From: Fragilaria crotonensis
Taxonomy: Eukaryota; Bacillariophyta; Fragilariophyceae; Fragilariales; Fragilariaceae
Reading direction: 5' to 3'
Length of the DNA: 41,747 bases
Assembly: GCA_022925895.1 (NCBI GenBank)
Contig: JAKSYS010000562.1
Coordinates: 1-41,747 of the forward strand
Shown here: positions 1 through 10,196 of the stretch, piece by piece
Layout: the number at the start of each line of letters is the position of its first letter
Numbering within the stretch: the stretch's first letter is position 1
Position numbers and translations under genes: made by a program
Notes under the pieces: generated by a model
Told to the model about the DNA's origin: nothing
The model's input: the letters and a program-made list of their open reading frames with translations, nothing else
The model's database searches: none

Positions 1-2
1 TG

Positions 3-180
3 CCGTTCAAATGTGTACGTAACGGCCGACTCTTACCTTAGAGAAGACGAGATAAACGATAAAGTAGTAACACAAGAAGCGTACAAAAGTAGTAAACGAT
101 AAACTTGTGTCTACGTCTGCTCTTGTCTCTGATTACTACTGTACTAGCGGTTTCCGTACTGTATCGTCCGTATTCAAACG
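3..180 (-). repeat. Copia-1 3' LTR
   Basis: Identical by eye to 6452-6629. The ends read CGTT and AACG on the plus strand rather than TG and CA. It is the 3' LTR because the element is on the minus strand. A G-rich stretch immediately inside it (minus-strand ACGGGGAC at 181-188) is a plausible polypurine tract. Confidence 0.85.
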
Positions 181-416
181 GTCCCCGTAAATCATGAATT
201 CGCCTCGTGACAGAATGATTTATCCTCATTCCACCTTGTCCGCAAAAACGACCTGGTATTAAAGCCCGCGGACTCCATCCGCTCCAGGGGGTAAACGACC
301 TCGCCCACGCAACGGTCGATAACCCAGGGCATGCCATTCTTAATACATAATGTGGCGACATAGTGCTCGACGACGGTCTGCAGTGAGTACCTTCGTAAAT
401 AGGTCGGCCAAGTTAG

Positions 417-1111
417 TCATGCCGTCCTCTTTTCCCACACGTATGATCTTCGCGGCAACAGCCTCGCGTACTGCATGATAATTGATTGCATTGTGCTTCT
501 TTGCAAGCATTGATTCGGGAATAGTTGTGTTTTCACGACACCGTTATTGTCGCAGAATATATTGGCCGGACCATCAATTGGCACGCCAAACATTCGGAGC
601 TTATATCGCAACGCGACAAGCATGTCCTTCGCAGCTCGAAGCGCGACAAATTCACTCCCAAAACTGGAGGATTCAACGGTATTTTGCCGTTTCGAAAACC
701 AAATGATCGGCGCATTCTGAACGTAAATGATAATCCCAGTATGCGATCTTCGAGTAATAACATTTCCTGCGTGATTCGCATCAACAAAACATGATATATT
801 CACACATTTACCTTTTGGTTCTGGCATGTTCGGGGGTAGTTCCTCACATACGTCCCCGTAAAAATCTCGCCAATCGGCATCAGAGTTGAACACACGTTCA
901 TCGATATCAGGGTTTTCGGATCGAAAACAATTCGAGCTCCATTCTCATGCTTCTTCAAGTATGCGAAGATGTGGTATAATGCCTCAAGGTGACCGCGCCG
1001 TGGCAGTGCCTGATGTTGGGACAATTGCGATACTTCGACAAATATGTCGAGGCGTCCGAGTTCAATTGCCCATCGCAGTATTCCAATTAATTGAAGGAAA
1101 CGCGACCCCAT
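417..1111 (-). pseudogene. Copia-1 RT C-terminus and RNase H
   Basis: Frame 1111-800 reads a Copia RT tail (IGILRWAIELGR, GHLEALYHIFAYLKKH). Frame 893-417 reads Ty1/Copia RNase H: CFVDANHAG with the first acidic residue, RRSHTGIIIYV, IIWFSKRQNTVESS and GSEFVALRAAKDM. The FCDNNG motif carries the last carboxylate. The two frames differ, so at least one indel separates them. After about residue 120 of the 893-417 frame the sequence stops resembling the family. Confidence 0.8.
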
Positions 1112-1131
1112 TTCGTCACTAAGTTCAGGAG

Positions 1132-1867
1132 TTACATCCAGCTCGGGTTTATAGCCGCTGGGAATGGATTCCTCGCCGTTGACTTCAACTTCGCTTCCGG
1201 ATCGTCTTCTGCAATTAATGCTTCGACAACTTTGATGGCGTTCTTGACATAAGTCTTACTGCCCATGGCCCATTCCACTTTACCATTCGGCAATTGGACC
1301 TTCTCCATATTGGCTCCAAGATATATCGGGCTCATGGACACTTTCCGGTTTGAGCTCGTACAATTTGCCCAATTCGTCCATAGTTTGTTTTGGTTCCTTC
1401 GCGAATATCAGGATGTCATCAACGTATACCAGCACCATATCATAGTGCGTTCCGGCACTGAATCCATACATCTGGATCTGCCTGTGTTGATGTAAAGTTC
1501 ATATGACACAGCGTTGCCGCCAAGTCCGCACGCCAGGCAGCGCCTGATGATTTGAGTCCATATAGGGCACGCGTTACAATCAAGACTTTACCGCGGTCTT
1601 CGCCAGTTTCAATGCCGCCTTCAAACCAAATCTTCTCACGGCACGATGCGTTAAGTATGCATTAGTTACATCCCCGCCAGCACGTCGAGGTCGTTCAGAC
1701 CAGCAATCAGAAACGCCAGGCGTACACTGTCGCGCGATACCACGCTCGAGTAAGTTATTGATCCTGGCGTGTCGGTCGTGCCCTCCGGCAACAAATCTTG
1801 CCTTTCGGGTGAAATCCATTTTGACGTCGAATATCACATGACATCGAATTTCTTGAAAACCAATCAT
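1132..1867 (-). pseudogene. Copia-1 reverse transcriptase core
   Basis: The fragments lie in different frames. 1867-1580 gives the RT fingers (HVIFDVKMDFTRKARFVAGGH) and a displaced GDVTNAYL motif. 1471-1280 gives DMVLVYVDDILIFA with the catalytic YVDD at about 1415-1426. 1341-1132 gives the thumb (YLGANMEKV, TYVKNAIKVVE). The order and motifs are those of Ty1/Copia RT (RVT_2). Several indels make the enzyme non-functional. Confidence 0.8.
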
Positions 1868-2854
1868 CGATGGCTCCTTTCCGCTTCGTGCTTGCGCGGG
1901 TGATATCCGTCAGCGCTTTTCCACGCGACTTTCACCTTTGTCATCTCCTTTCCTAGTGCCTTGCGCCAGAAGTCGGTTCCAGTCTCTTCGTCAATCGTCA
2001 GGGCTTCTTCGACTGTCTTTGGCACACGTATGCCGAATTTGTGGGTCGTACGCCAATAGCGTTTGACCTTCGCAACAATGCGATTTCGCTTCCGCAGAAC
2101 CGTATGTACCCACCAGTTAAACGCTGGCTCATTGGCAATTTTGTTTGCCACTGCATATTCTGCAACTTGAACAGGATAGGCGTCTTTTAAATCCTTCAAT
2201 GGTAGCCAGTCCGAAGACCCGTCCTTCCACGAGACCAAAAGGGACCAGCCTCGGGTTGTCGGTTTCGGGATACGATTCCCATTACGACTTGTGGTGAAAC
2301 CATCTGCGATTTGAATCGCCGAGTTGTCAGACCTGTGGTCAGTGATCTCGCTCAATAATTGATACTGATTTCCTTCAGAGTCAACCTGTGCATACATGCA
2401 CTCTGCAATCACATTTGCGAAGTAGTTCTCAGTGGATCCATCGGTGAACTCCACAACGTATTCTCGGGTATCGAACAGGGGGTTGGAATGTGCACGACCA
2501 ATCGGTTCGCCAGAGGTACCCTTTGCACGTTTGACCACACGGTTTTGCGTTCGCTGCCGGTACCGACATCGAATATTAGTTCTGCATTCAAATACTTGTC
2601 AATTACGTCGTCGTTGATGTCGTCGGCATCCAACGTGTCAGGGGTATCCATATCACCATAATCTTCATCGGTGCGTACGGTGCCACTCGGCACCTCATCA
2701 AACTCGTCTTGGATATAAAACCGTCAGCTGCATTAACCATAAAGTTCTGATCTGACAGACGCTCGTCAACTGCGCGGTCGAAACTCTCGATTTCGGTTTT
2801 GACGTCATTGTTCAGGTAGTCGTCACGTACGATGTTGTACCGTAGTTCGGGCAA
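1864..2854 (-). pseudogene. Copia-1 integrase-RT linker with chromo-like module
   Basis: Fragments 2854-2603 and 2538-1864 join integrase to RT. The acidic N-terminal part (DDDINDDVIDKYLNAEL) is followed by GWSLLVSWKDGSSDWLPLKD and LKDAYPVQVAEYAVANKI. That block has the size and pattern of a chromodomain: W-K-DG-S-W-P-L-DL, then a terminal helix. Next come WWVHTVLRKRNRIVAKVK and the start of RT (TGTDFWRKALGKEM). The assignment is by eye. Confidence 0.6.
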
Positions 2855-3934
2855 TTACATTGCCGGATTCAAGTAGTAGCCAATAGCATAGATCGCTCCC
2901 GACCCGGTGGGCAACACCAAGCCATCGCGCGAGACGTCGCCCGCTGCCGTCGATTTCGATTTTCTTCTGGTCATAGTACCATACGCGATCGTAAACTCAA
3001 AGTCGATCCACTCGGATATGTCTGGTGTCTCACCGGTGACAATCTCAATCCCGGTGCGCAGTTGTTGGCCACGAGGAATTCTGTTTAGAATGTTAGTCTC
3101 ATAGACCAGACCATAATCCCACAGACGAGGTGGGACTTTCCGCTTGAGCATGCGATTCCTCCATCGCTTCTTGAGCTCGCCGATTTCTCTCTCGGCCGCG
3201 TAATTCTGATTCGATCGTCCAACCTCAGATCGCTTTAACCTGATCTTCAAACGATTTACCTCCTTCATAAAGTCAGTCTTAGGACCAACAATTTCGGGAG
3301 CTCCATCAGACAATAAGGAGTCGGGAATGCCAACATCGTCGGCAAATTCGGTCAACGCCCGAGCGACTTTCGATTTCGAATCGAGAGGATGGACCGTGGT
3401 GAACGATCCGTTAGTGAATACTTGCGCGCACGTGTTACCCTGGATTGATATGACCTTCGAGAATAAGGTATCAGTGAACCAGTCCCCGTTTAGGCGTCGC
3501 CGGTTCAGGTGTAAGTGATCAACACGATATCTTCGATGCAACGGGTGAACCGCCGTTCTTACCCCGCGCTGGGTAGTTACCTGAAGGGTTCGCTTGGCCG
3601 TCTCGAGGCCAATATTCCATTTGCGACTTAGATTCTCAAAGGTTACAGTCGAGTGTCGTTCGCTCGTGATCGTTGCGCTTATCCCACCGTGCGTCCCCGT
3701 AAGCGCAGAGGACACGAGAATAGCATTCGCATACAAAGAAGACACGCAACGCGGGTCAGAAGTGGGGAAGATCGCCGTCGGGGTGCAGTCGAATGGGACC
3801 ATATATCCCGTCCAGCGGTCGATATACAGTCGACGGCACGCGCTGGATTCCGACGCGGTGCAGACATGTGCATGTCCGCGGGATTCCAAGTCGGCGAAGT
3901 AATTTCGACAATCGGTAGATTCGACATTTCCCAA
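2855..3934 (-). pseudogene. Copia-1 integrase
   Basis: A 359-codon open stretch. It contains a Gag-pre-integrase-like portion with a long segment around SRKWNIGLETAKRTLQVTTQRG, then the rve core: TLFSKVISIQGNTCAQVF, LLSDGAPEIVG with the second catalytic Asp, and NQNYAAEREIGELKKRWRNRM with the catalytic Glu. DYGLVYETNILNRIPRG matches the usual post-core Copia text. It is in frame with the upstream protease stretch but separated from it by one TGA at 3935-3937. The N-terminal ~100 residues resemble no other family. Confidence 0.75.
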
Positions 3935-4378
3935 TCAGTGGGGACGCGTGACTCGAATGAAAGATTCGGTCCCGAAACGGTAAGGGAATAAAAATGGAAT
4001 CCAAATCAAGGCCAATCGGTCGGTGCGGATCCCATGGATCATCACAAACGCCGTAGCCATGGGCTCGGATCTGATGGGGTTGATTAAGGAGCAGTGTAAA
4101 TCACTGCCAAACCACAGCACTTGGTCAGCGACCAGGACGACAGAGTCGCCGGTTGTGGGACACGTGTACGTCGTAGCACACTTCGCAATCGGGACATCTG
4201 GCTTCGGTTGATACTCCGCAGAAAAGGGAGAAACATTGCAGTACTCGCCCGAAAGTTCGAGCAAACGCCAATTCGGTCCAGCACACGTGGTGTCAGCGTG
4301 GTTATCGATCTCATTGATGGCAATGTTGCCAGGGGTTGGTTCATTGGGCTTATGGTGTGTGGCCCGTGCGCCTTGCAC
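3935..4378 (-). pseudogene. Copia-1 aspartic protease region
   Basis: Reads NEIDNHADTTCAGPNWRLL, a retropepsin-like active-site block in which the usual D-S/T-G is D-N-H-A-D-T. The same style of protease motif occurs in algal and fungal Copia-like polyproteins (family knowledge). It continues through PIAKCATTYTCPTTGDSVVLVADQVLWFG and then runs in frame to a TGA before integrase. Whether the DNHADT block is proteolytically active cannot be judged from sequence. Confidence 0.65.
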
Positions 4379-4439
4379 TTGAAATTAACGCGTGTGCCTG
4401 CGCCTGACGTGCACCACTGGCCTCTGCGAGTCAGGTGTT

Positions 4440-5963
4440 GTACGCGCCGCGACCGAAGCTACGACCGTTTTGGGAGCCACGCTCCGTTATGTCGGACACA
4501 ACCGACTGGTCAGCCGGCGCACTAGATGTATTCGTCGTCTCGTTGGAGTTCGGGTTCGCTGCAGATACACTGCTAGTCGTTCGATTTGTATTGCTCCTTG
4601 GTAACTCTGGTCGCCTCTTCCGCGCCACCACGGCCGCCTTCTCGCAACTGTATGACGTAGGAGCGCATAGAGCCAAGACGCTCCCATTCATCGGAAGTGA
4701 AATTCCGGTGAGGGTCAGTGATATCGACGTTATTCGCATATGTTCTGCGTTCGTTGCCACGCCCGCGTCCGCGACCGTCTCGTCCCCGTCCGTTGCTGCG
4801 ACCACCGCGTTGGCCACTACGACCGCCGCCTTGACGGGCCCTGCCACGGCCGCCACGCTGATCATTGGATCCCATTGCGCTGACATATCGGCGTTTGTTG
4901 CCCGAGTGGCGGTTGGCATAATCCAACTGGGCTGCGGCATGAATGCTCGAAATTAGTCCAGACAAGAACTCAACGGCCTTATCGAAGTTGGCGCGATAGT
5001 TCTGATAGACGTTGACCTTTGCAGACGTGATACTTGCGTCCGTAGAACGGATACCAAGAAGCATCTTGTCGACCATCTGCTTCTCAGTTAATTCCTCGCT
5101 CTTATCTTTTGACAATACATGGAAGTTCTCCTTGAGCTTCGTGACGAATTTCTCAAACGGGAACACCTTCGTCCTTATAATGCAAGCGCGAGATTTCTTT
5201 AGCTTTTTCAACACGTTTGTTTAACTCTCCCGTGCCATCGTAATGCGCAACAAGCGCCAACCATGCTCTTCTGCCATTCGCAGTGCGATCGTAACTTTGG
5301 ATCCATGTCCAAGCATCGGACTTAATACAAGCCGATTTCAGTATCTGGAATACCAGTTTGTTGTCACGCTTGAAGTTTTCGCCTTCTAGTGGCATCTGGA
5401 AGCGCCTCATCTCATCATCGTCGAGAAACAACTCGTCGGTGTAATCCCATTCAGGGCGTACGACATAGTCGATTGGGACCTTCGCGGCCCCATGATTGCG
5501 CTTAGCTTGTTCACAAAGCCGATCTGCCAGTTATCCCAACCAGCATCGGTCTGGCACTTGCCGGGTCAATTATGTCGATGTCAACCTTATCAAGGTTGTG
5601 GTCAGATTCCTTTCTCGCCATTGCTGCCAACATGACTTCGAGTCCACATCTCAGGCTGTGCCTGTAGGCCACGTTTGTCGTGGTCTTTCACCCAATAGAC
5701 TAAGGCCTGAAGCCTTTGATTTGCATCGTTCCAAGGATTACTCTCCCGTAGCAGTTGGCCTTGAGGCCATTCGTTTAGCCATCTCCGAAACATCGGAGTC
5801 GCCGTTCATGGAGGCAAACGCTTCCATGGAGTCGAGTCCTCAATATTAATGAAAGTTTCGCGATTAGCAGCATTTGCAATACCACAAATGGTAAGTACTT
5901 CATGAACAGGGTTTGGTGGTTCGGGTTCAGCAACAGCTGCGGCGACAACGGTTCAGCATCCAT
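4440..5963 (-). pseudogene. Copia-1 Gag, frameshifted
   Basis: A likely start is MDAEPLSPQ at 5963. The N-terminal part is scrambled by indels. Frame 5431-5153 reads the Gag core (AWTWIQSYDRTANGRRAW, YDGTGELNKRVEKAKEIS). Frame 5214-4573 continues it (FPFEKFVTKLKENFHVL, LLGIRSTDASITSAK) and ends in a dense arginine/glycine block of about 40 residues encoded near 4750-4870. That RGG-like block probably replaces the CCHC knuckle as the nucleic-acid-binding part. At least two frameshifts are needed. Confidence 0.75.
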
Positions 5964-6191
5964 CTGCGTATGAATATCATTCGAGTTAGCACCTAGGTGT
6001 ACATTGCGTTTGTCTTCCGGGCCGTACCACTATGGGTAGGTTGTGAGGCGGGTCACATTCCGGTCGGTACAGGGTGATCAGTCCTGACCTCATCGTGCGG
6101 TGCCTCACGGGGCCAACGGCCAATTATAGAACGTGGGCAAACGGTACCGATCGCTGACGCCCGCCATGTGGCCAAACAAGTTACGAACAGC

Positions 6192-6242
6192 GTATATCGA
6201 GTACCTCAAGTACATGTCGAGGAGCAAAGTATATCGAGTACC
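6192..6242. repeat. 14-bp direct repeat in Copia-1 leader
   Basis: GTATATCGAGTACC occurs at 6192-6205 and again at 6229-6242. Both lie in the untranslated leader of Copia-1, between the Gag start and the 5' LTR. Duplicated short boxes here could be enhancer-like, but no function is shown. Confidence 0.5.
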
Positions 6243-6439
6243 ATAAGGTACGTAACGGAGTAAAAGATACGCTTCTACGAATTCCGCTGTAGGCCGTGGT
6301 ATAAATATTTTCGGTAATCCTCGAAAGTGCAACGAATTCGCAAGAATGTCAAGGTACGAAATTGGCAATGCCCATGAGAATTGTACCCGCCGCTTCCGTC
6401 TCACCCGTTCGTTCAAATCCTTTCTTTCACCCTCCAGTT

Positions 6440-6451
6440 GGGTCTGATAAA
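6440..6451 (-). other. Candidate tRNA primer-binding site of Copia-1
   Basis: Immediately inside the 5' LTR the minus strand reads TTTATCAGACCC. It resembles the TATCAGAGC core used by Copia elements that prime from an internal fragment of initiator-Met tRNA. It is a partial match only. Confidence 0.35.
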
Positions 6452-6629
6452 CCGTTCAAATGTGTACGTAACGGCCGACTCTTACCTTAGAGAAGACGAG
6501 ATAAACGATAAAGTAGTAACACAAGAAGCGTACAAAAGTAGTAAACGATAAACTTGTGTCTACGTCTGCTCTTGTCTCTGATTACTACTGTACTAGCGGT
6601 TTCCGTACTGTATCGTCCGTATTCAAACG
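6452..6629 (-). repeat. Copia-1 5' LTR
   Basis: Identical to 3-180. As the 5' LTR of a minus-strand element it would carry the transposon promoter, pointing left, away from the HSF gene. Its outer edge is only 41 bp from the putative HSF TATA box. Confidence 0.85.
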
Positions 6630-6669
6630 TTGTAAAGTAGAATTACAACGACCATGTACTGAAAATAAC

Positions 6670-6677
6670 TATATAAG
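6670..6677 (+). promoter_or_regulatory. TATA-like box upstream of HSF gene
   Basis: TATATAAG lies 136 bp before the HSF start codon and 41 bp beyond the Copia-1 LTR. It is the only TATA-like word found in this short interval. Confidence 0.4.
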
Positions 6678-6812
6678 TCGAATCCAAAATGAGAACCCAT
6701 TCCTTCATGTCGTCAGCCGGCATTGTCTATTGTCCACCAAGATTGTCTAACCGGTAAGTTGTTCTCCAAGACACGCACCAACGCAAACTTGCGCAAACGA
6801 AGCACTGCATAA

Positions 6813-8000
6813 ATGTACGATATGGATTCTCAGGAAGCAGGACAAGAAGAGGAAGGCAGACATGTTGGCAAACTTGGGCCCTACAAACACGCCATCGATG
6901 AGGTAAACGATTCAAGCCTCAACGTCCGGCTCGTAAGGCAATCCACTACCACCCTGACTTCGCATCATGGAGTTACACCGAAGGCGTATCCGAGAATGCT
7001 TGATCTTGTGTTGCCCAAGGCGTCGTCATCACAAAAATCCCAATCTTCGTCTGCTATCGGCGAGACGCCATTGAGCAACCACTCTCGAGGGATGCACACT
7101 CCAATGGCGAATGCTGCGCTAGAACTCGGACTTCCTATACCATCGTATCTCTATCGTGCTGCCTACACTCCTGGACTTGGCATTCCAAACCACCAATCGT
7201 TCCTTTGTGCGACAAGTGTCATCCCGTCACCAGGACTGTCTGGGCTAATGTCAGAACTCCTCCCGCACTCTTGTGGCGATGCAGCGGCAGAGATCCGTCG
7301 CTCAACGTTGTTTCCACATGCGGGCACTAATCTTTCGATGATTGATGCCTCGATAATGAATGGCCTCTCACCCTCTCTGCTAGTCGATCAGCAGCATCTG
7401 CCTAGGCCAGGGATGACACGTCTTGACGAAATTGTTGCAAGTGGCTTGGTCGCTGGGGCCTTGTCCCGGCCGTTTCCGAACGCGTTGCCATCATTGCAGT
7501 ACGCAAGCGAAATCATGAGAAGGTTGCATCTACCATCAAGTTGTCTACCTTTGACAAGGACACATGTCGACTTATCTGGCTCCATCATGGCGGAGGGGTT
7601 CGAGCTCTCGTTGCAGCAGGTCGGCGACGGCACTCAGCACGTCGGTGGAACTGAGTTTTTCCCAATGGTCCTACACAGGGCACTCGCGGAACTGGAACTT
7701 GTTGCAGGAGGTACCGACATTGCTGCGTTCCTGCCACATGGGCGTTCATTCCAAATCAAGGATCAAGCCCGTTTCGAAGAAAAGGTTCTTCCGTGCTTCT
7801 TTCCTAGGATGAAGGGCTTCCCAAGCTTTCAAAGGCAACTAAATCTGTACAAATTTCGACGTCTTGGAGGGGCGGGGTTGGATCGTAGATCATACTCTCA
7901 TGAATTATTTGTTCGACACCAACCAGAGCTTGCACGACGCATGAGACGCACCAGGGTAAAACGGTGTATGCGTCCCCTCGGCTCAGACGACTCAGCCTAG
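6813..8000 (+). CDS. Heat-shock-factor-type transcription regulator
   Basis: A 395-residue protein with one HSF DNA-binding domain at about residues 282-384: FFPMVLHRAL, FLPHGRSFQIKDQARFEEKVLP, GFPSFQRQLNLYKFRRLGG (recognition helix region) and the end RRSYSHELFVRHQPELARRMRRTRVK. Family proteins bind nGAAn repeats as nuclear regulators, and diatoms have a greatly expanded HSF family. Here the domain is at the extreme C-terminus. No leucine-zipper-like HR-A/B oligomerisation region follows it, so trimerisation by the usual route is doubtful. The N-terminal 280 residues are low in recognisable structure. The ORF is unbroken. The first ATG (6813) is chosen; MDSQEAG at 6822 is an alternative. Confidence 0.9.
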   Translation: MYDMDSQEAGQEEEGRHVGKLGPYKHAIDEVNDSSLNVRLVRQSTTTLTSHHGVTPKAYPRMLDLVLPKASSSQKSQSSSAIGETPLSNHSRGMHTPMANAALELGLPIPSYLYRAAYTPGLGIPNHQSFLCATSVIPSPGLSGLMSELLPHSCGDAAAEIRRSTLFPHAGTNLSMIDASIMNGLSPSLLVDQQHLPRPGMTRLDEIVASGLVAGALSRPFPNALPSLQYASEIMRRLHLPSSCLPLTRTHVDLSGSIMAEGFELSLQQVGDGTQHVGGTEFFPMVLHRALAELELVAGGTDIAAFLPHGRSFQIKDQARFEEKVLPCFFPRMKGFPSFQRQLNLYKFRRLGGAGLDRRSYSHELFVRHQPELARRMRRTRVKRCMRPLGSDDSA

Positions 8001-8615
8001 TTTCGATTTCATTGTAGTAAGGTACATGAGCATTCAGCATTCCTCGAATCACGCTTGTACGAAGTGGATGGTATGTGAGAGTCTGCGCTAGCCAGGATGG
8101 CGTTTGACACACATGCCTTCGATCTGTCCACTCAACTGCGGTGATTCTTGAAGAGGTAGCCCCTCCTTTTCTGAATTCTTGCGTACTCCGACCGTATAAA
8201 CCGCAGTAGCTCTACTAGGTACCTTGAGGATGCTAACAAAAACAAGCACATCAGCACGTGCTATATCTTATGAACCTGGGGCTGTAAGATACTCCATTCC
8301 AATGCATGCGTATGAGCGTATGTGACATCTCATCAACAAATGTTGGCGCGTTACAAGCGCTTTTCGTCATAAGATTGCGTGGCTCCGTTGCATTACTTAC
8401 TTATTTGAATATGTGCCCGACCCTACTAGCAGCACTCTCCAGAACACCCTCACGAATCGAGCAGACTGATTGAGGGACTTTCCAATGACCAACAGTAGTC
8501 GAACTAATGCACTCATAAGCAAGACTGTAATGGAAGTTTAGGAGAACCGAGACTGTCATCATACTGTTGGCTCCCAGCCTCAACAAGTGCCAAGGCTTCA
8601 AACAAGACTATGATG
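8001..8615. other. HSF 3' flank, no gene seen
   Basis: No conserved ORF, RNA gene or long repeat is visible. Short ORFs in this stretch (for example 8601-8401 on the minus strand) have no family resemblance. Confidence 0.5.
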
Positions 8616-8749
8616 TTGCCGTGTCAAAGTTGTTTTTGCGCGGTGTTAATCTATAATGTGCTCTGATGGCACCAGCCAAGGCTTGCCGTGTCAATGTTGT
8701 TTTTGCGTGGTAATTAATCAATGATGTGCTCTGATGGCACCAGTCAAGA
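8616..8749. repeat. Two-copy 67-bp tandem repeat
   Basis: 8616-8682 and 8683-8749 are adjacent copies starting TTGCCGTGTCAA and sharing TGTTTTTGCG and TGTGCTCTGATGGCACCAG. They differ by a handful of substitutions. They lie about 200 bp upstream of the Harbinger-1 remnant and may be part of its terminal region. Confidence 0.8.
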
Positions 8750-9027
8750 TGGAGTGTTCTACCTGTAAATAACTCAAGAATTCTTTCAAATCATTTACAA
8801 GTAAACACCAACGGTAAATTGGTTATTCTAGTCAATTGAAGGAAAGGTGTTTGCTATCCTATTTTCACATTCAAGACCTGCTATCTTCCTCAAAATGGAA
8901 TCTTTACGCTTCTCCCGGTTCGGCACCGTAGAGAATTCAGATCCAAGAAATGGAGTCCTCCACAATTAATCTGGGCAGACTATGTTGCAGAGTTGATGCA
9001 TCACAATGAGTGTAATTCAACAAGCTG

Positions 9028-10081
9028 GTGGACCTATTCAGACTTAATTTTATTGTTGAGGAGGAACAAGCAATTCGGTCTTCTTCTCACGAGAGTGGAT
9101 ACATTCTGCTAGAGTTGGTTGTTGCCATGTCCCTGCGGCGCTTAGCAGGCGGAAAATGGCAAGATATCAAAAAGTGCTGTACCGTATCAGCAGGTCTCAC
9201 TTCGTCTTTTTGAAAAGCAAGTTCCTTGACGCAGTTATGGACTGTCCTGACCTTGCTTGAAAGAAGGCTTCCAGACTGTACGAACATCGAGGCATTGGAA
9301 CTGCTTGCATCACAATTTGAGGCAAACGCATCGCGATCTTCCAGGGATGAGTTGGGGCATTAGATGGGTTGACAGTATTGATCAAAGCTCCGTTGGCTAC
9401 TGAGGCAGAGAATGCTGTGCTGGCGTATTGCTCGGGCCACTACAAGCATGATAGCTTGAATGTCCAGGAAATGTCAGACCACCGCGGAAAATTTCTTTAC
9501 TTTGCTGTGGCTGCCCCTGGAAGCTCTCCTGATGTCAATGCACTTGCATTCTTGACAAGATTACAGCAATGGATTGATGCATCATTGCCTCATGGATGTT
9601 ATGTTGTTGCAGACAACGCGTACATTATCTCGGAAAACACTTTGATTCCGTTCTCGGGTTCACAGCAAAATGTTCCTCAGCACAGTTGCTACAACTATGC
9701 TTTCTCAGCCAACTGAGATTTCAAGTAGGGCAAGCCTTTGGGCAGTATTCAGTCAAATGGAGGATCATCAGGATGCCTTTAGATACATGTTTGGTGACAC
9801 CGAGAAAGATCTTGACAGCTTGTGCACAACTCCACAATTTTACCATAGAAAATGACTGGCAACAATGCGGCGAAGAAATCACAGCAGCAGATGTTGTTGG
9901 ATCCCTTAGTGGGATACACCGCCCAAGTCTGTCAACATTTGAAATCCAAGCAGGTGTTTCCTTTCTCCGCGACAATATTGTGTCACATATTGAGGAAAAT
10001 GGATATCGTTGTCCTTCTTACAACCGGCTTTGCAATGATTGTTTAAACTTTGAACTGTGTGAATGTCATCTTCTTACGTAG
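9028..10081 (+). pseudogene. Harbinger-1 DDE transposase (DDE_Tnp_4), broken
   Basis: Three frames give consecutive pieces of a PIF/Harbinger transposase. 9028-9213 has the helix-turn-helix region (LRRLAGGKWQDIKKCC). The frame containing 9363 has ALDGLTVLIKAPLA with the first catalytic Asp, then YCSGHYKHDSLNVQ, VAAPGSSPDVNAL and VVADNAYIISENTLIPFSG. Frame 9596-10081 has LRFQVGQAFGQYSVKWRIIRMPL and ACAQLHNFTIEN, with the glutamate position of the usual E-x-x-FG replaced by Q. A TGA at 9348 precedes the first Asp and a frameshift lies near 9700. Weak upstream similarity may extend to about 8940. Confidence 0.85.
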
Positions 10082-10196
10082 TTATTCTACTACCTTTTAC
10101 GTTCCAACTACATACCAGTGCAGCTTGCATTATAAAATATCTGGTGCAATTGTTTGAAATAGTATGAATTGATGTTGCGGCTTGGTGCCCAATGAA

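Larger units (their letters stand above)
3..6629 (-). mobile_element. Copia-1, degenerate Ty1/Copia LTR retrotransposon
   Basis: Bases 3-180 and 6452-6629 are identical 178-bp direct repeats. Between them the minus strand reads Gag, protease, integrase, reverse transcriptase and RNase H in Copia order. Coding is broken by many frameshifts and stops, so the copy is not autonomous. Distinctive traits are an arginine/glycine-rich Gag tail instead of a CCHC knuckle, a DNHADTTCAG-type protease motif and a chromo-like module between integrase and RT. These suggest a diatom/algal Copia lineage of the CoDi type (inference). The left target duplication cannot be tested because the window starts 2 bp before the LTR. 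The element ends about 180 bp upstream of the HSF start codon. Confidence 0.9.

Noticed and set aside
4435-4956. 173-codon plus-strand ORF rich in Ala/Thr/Val
   Set aside because: It is the complement of the Arg/Gly-rich Gag block, so a composition artefact.
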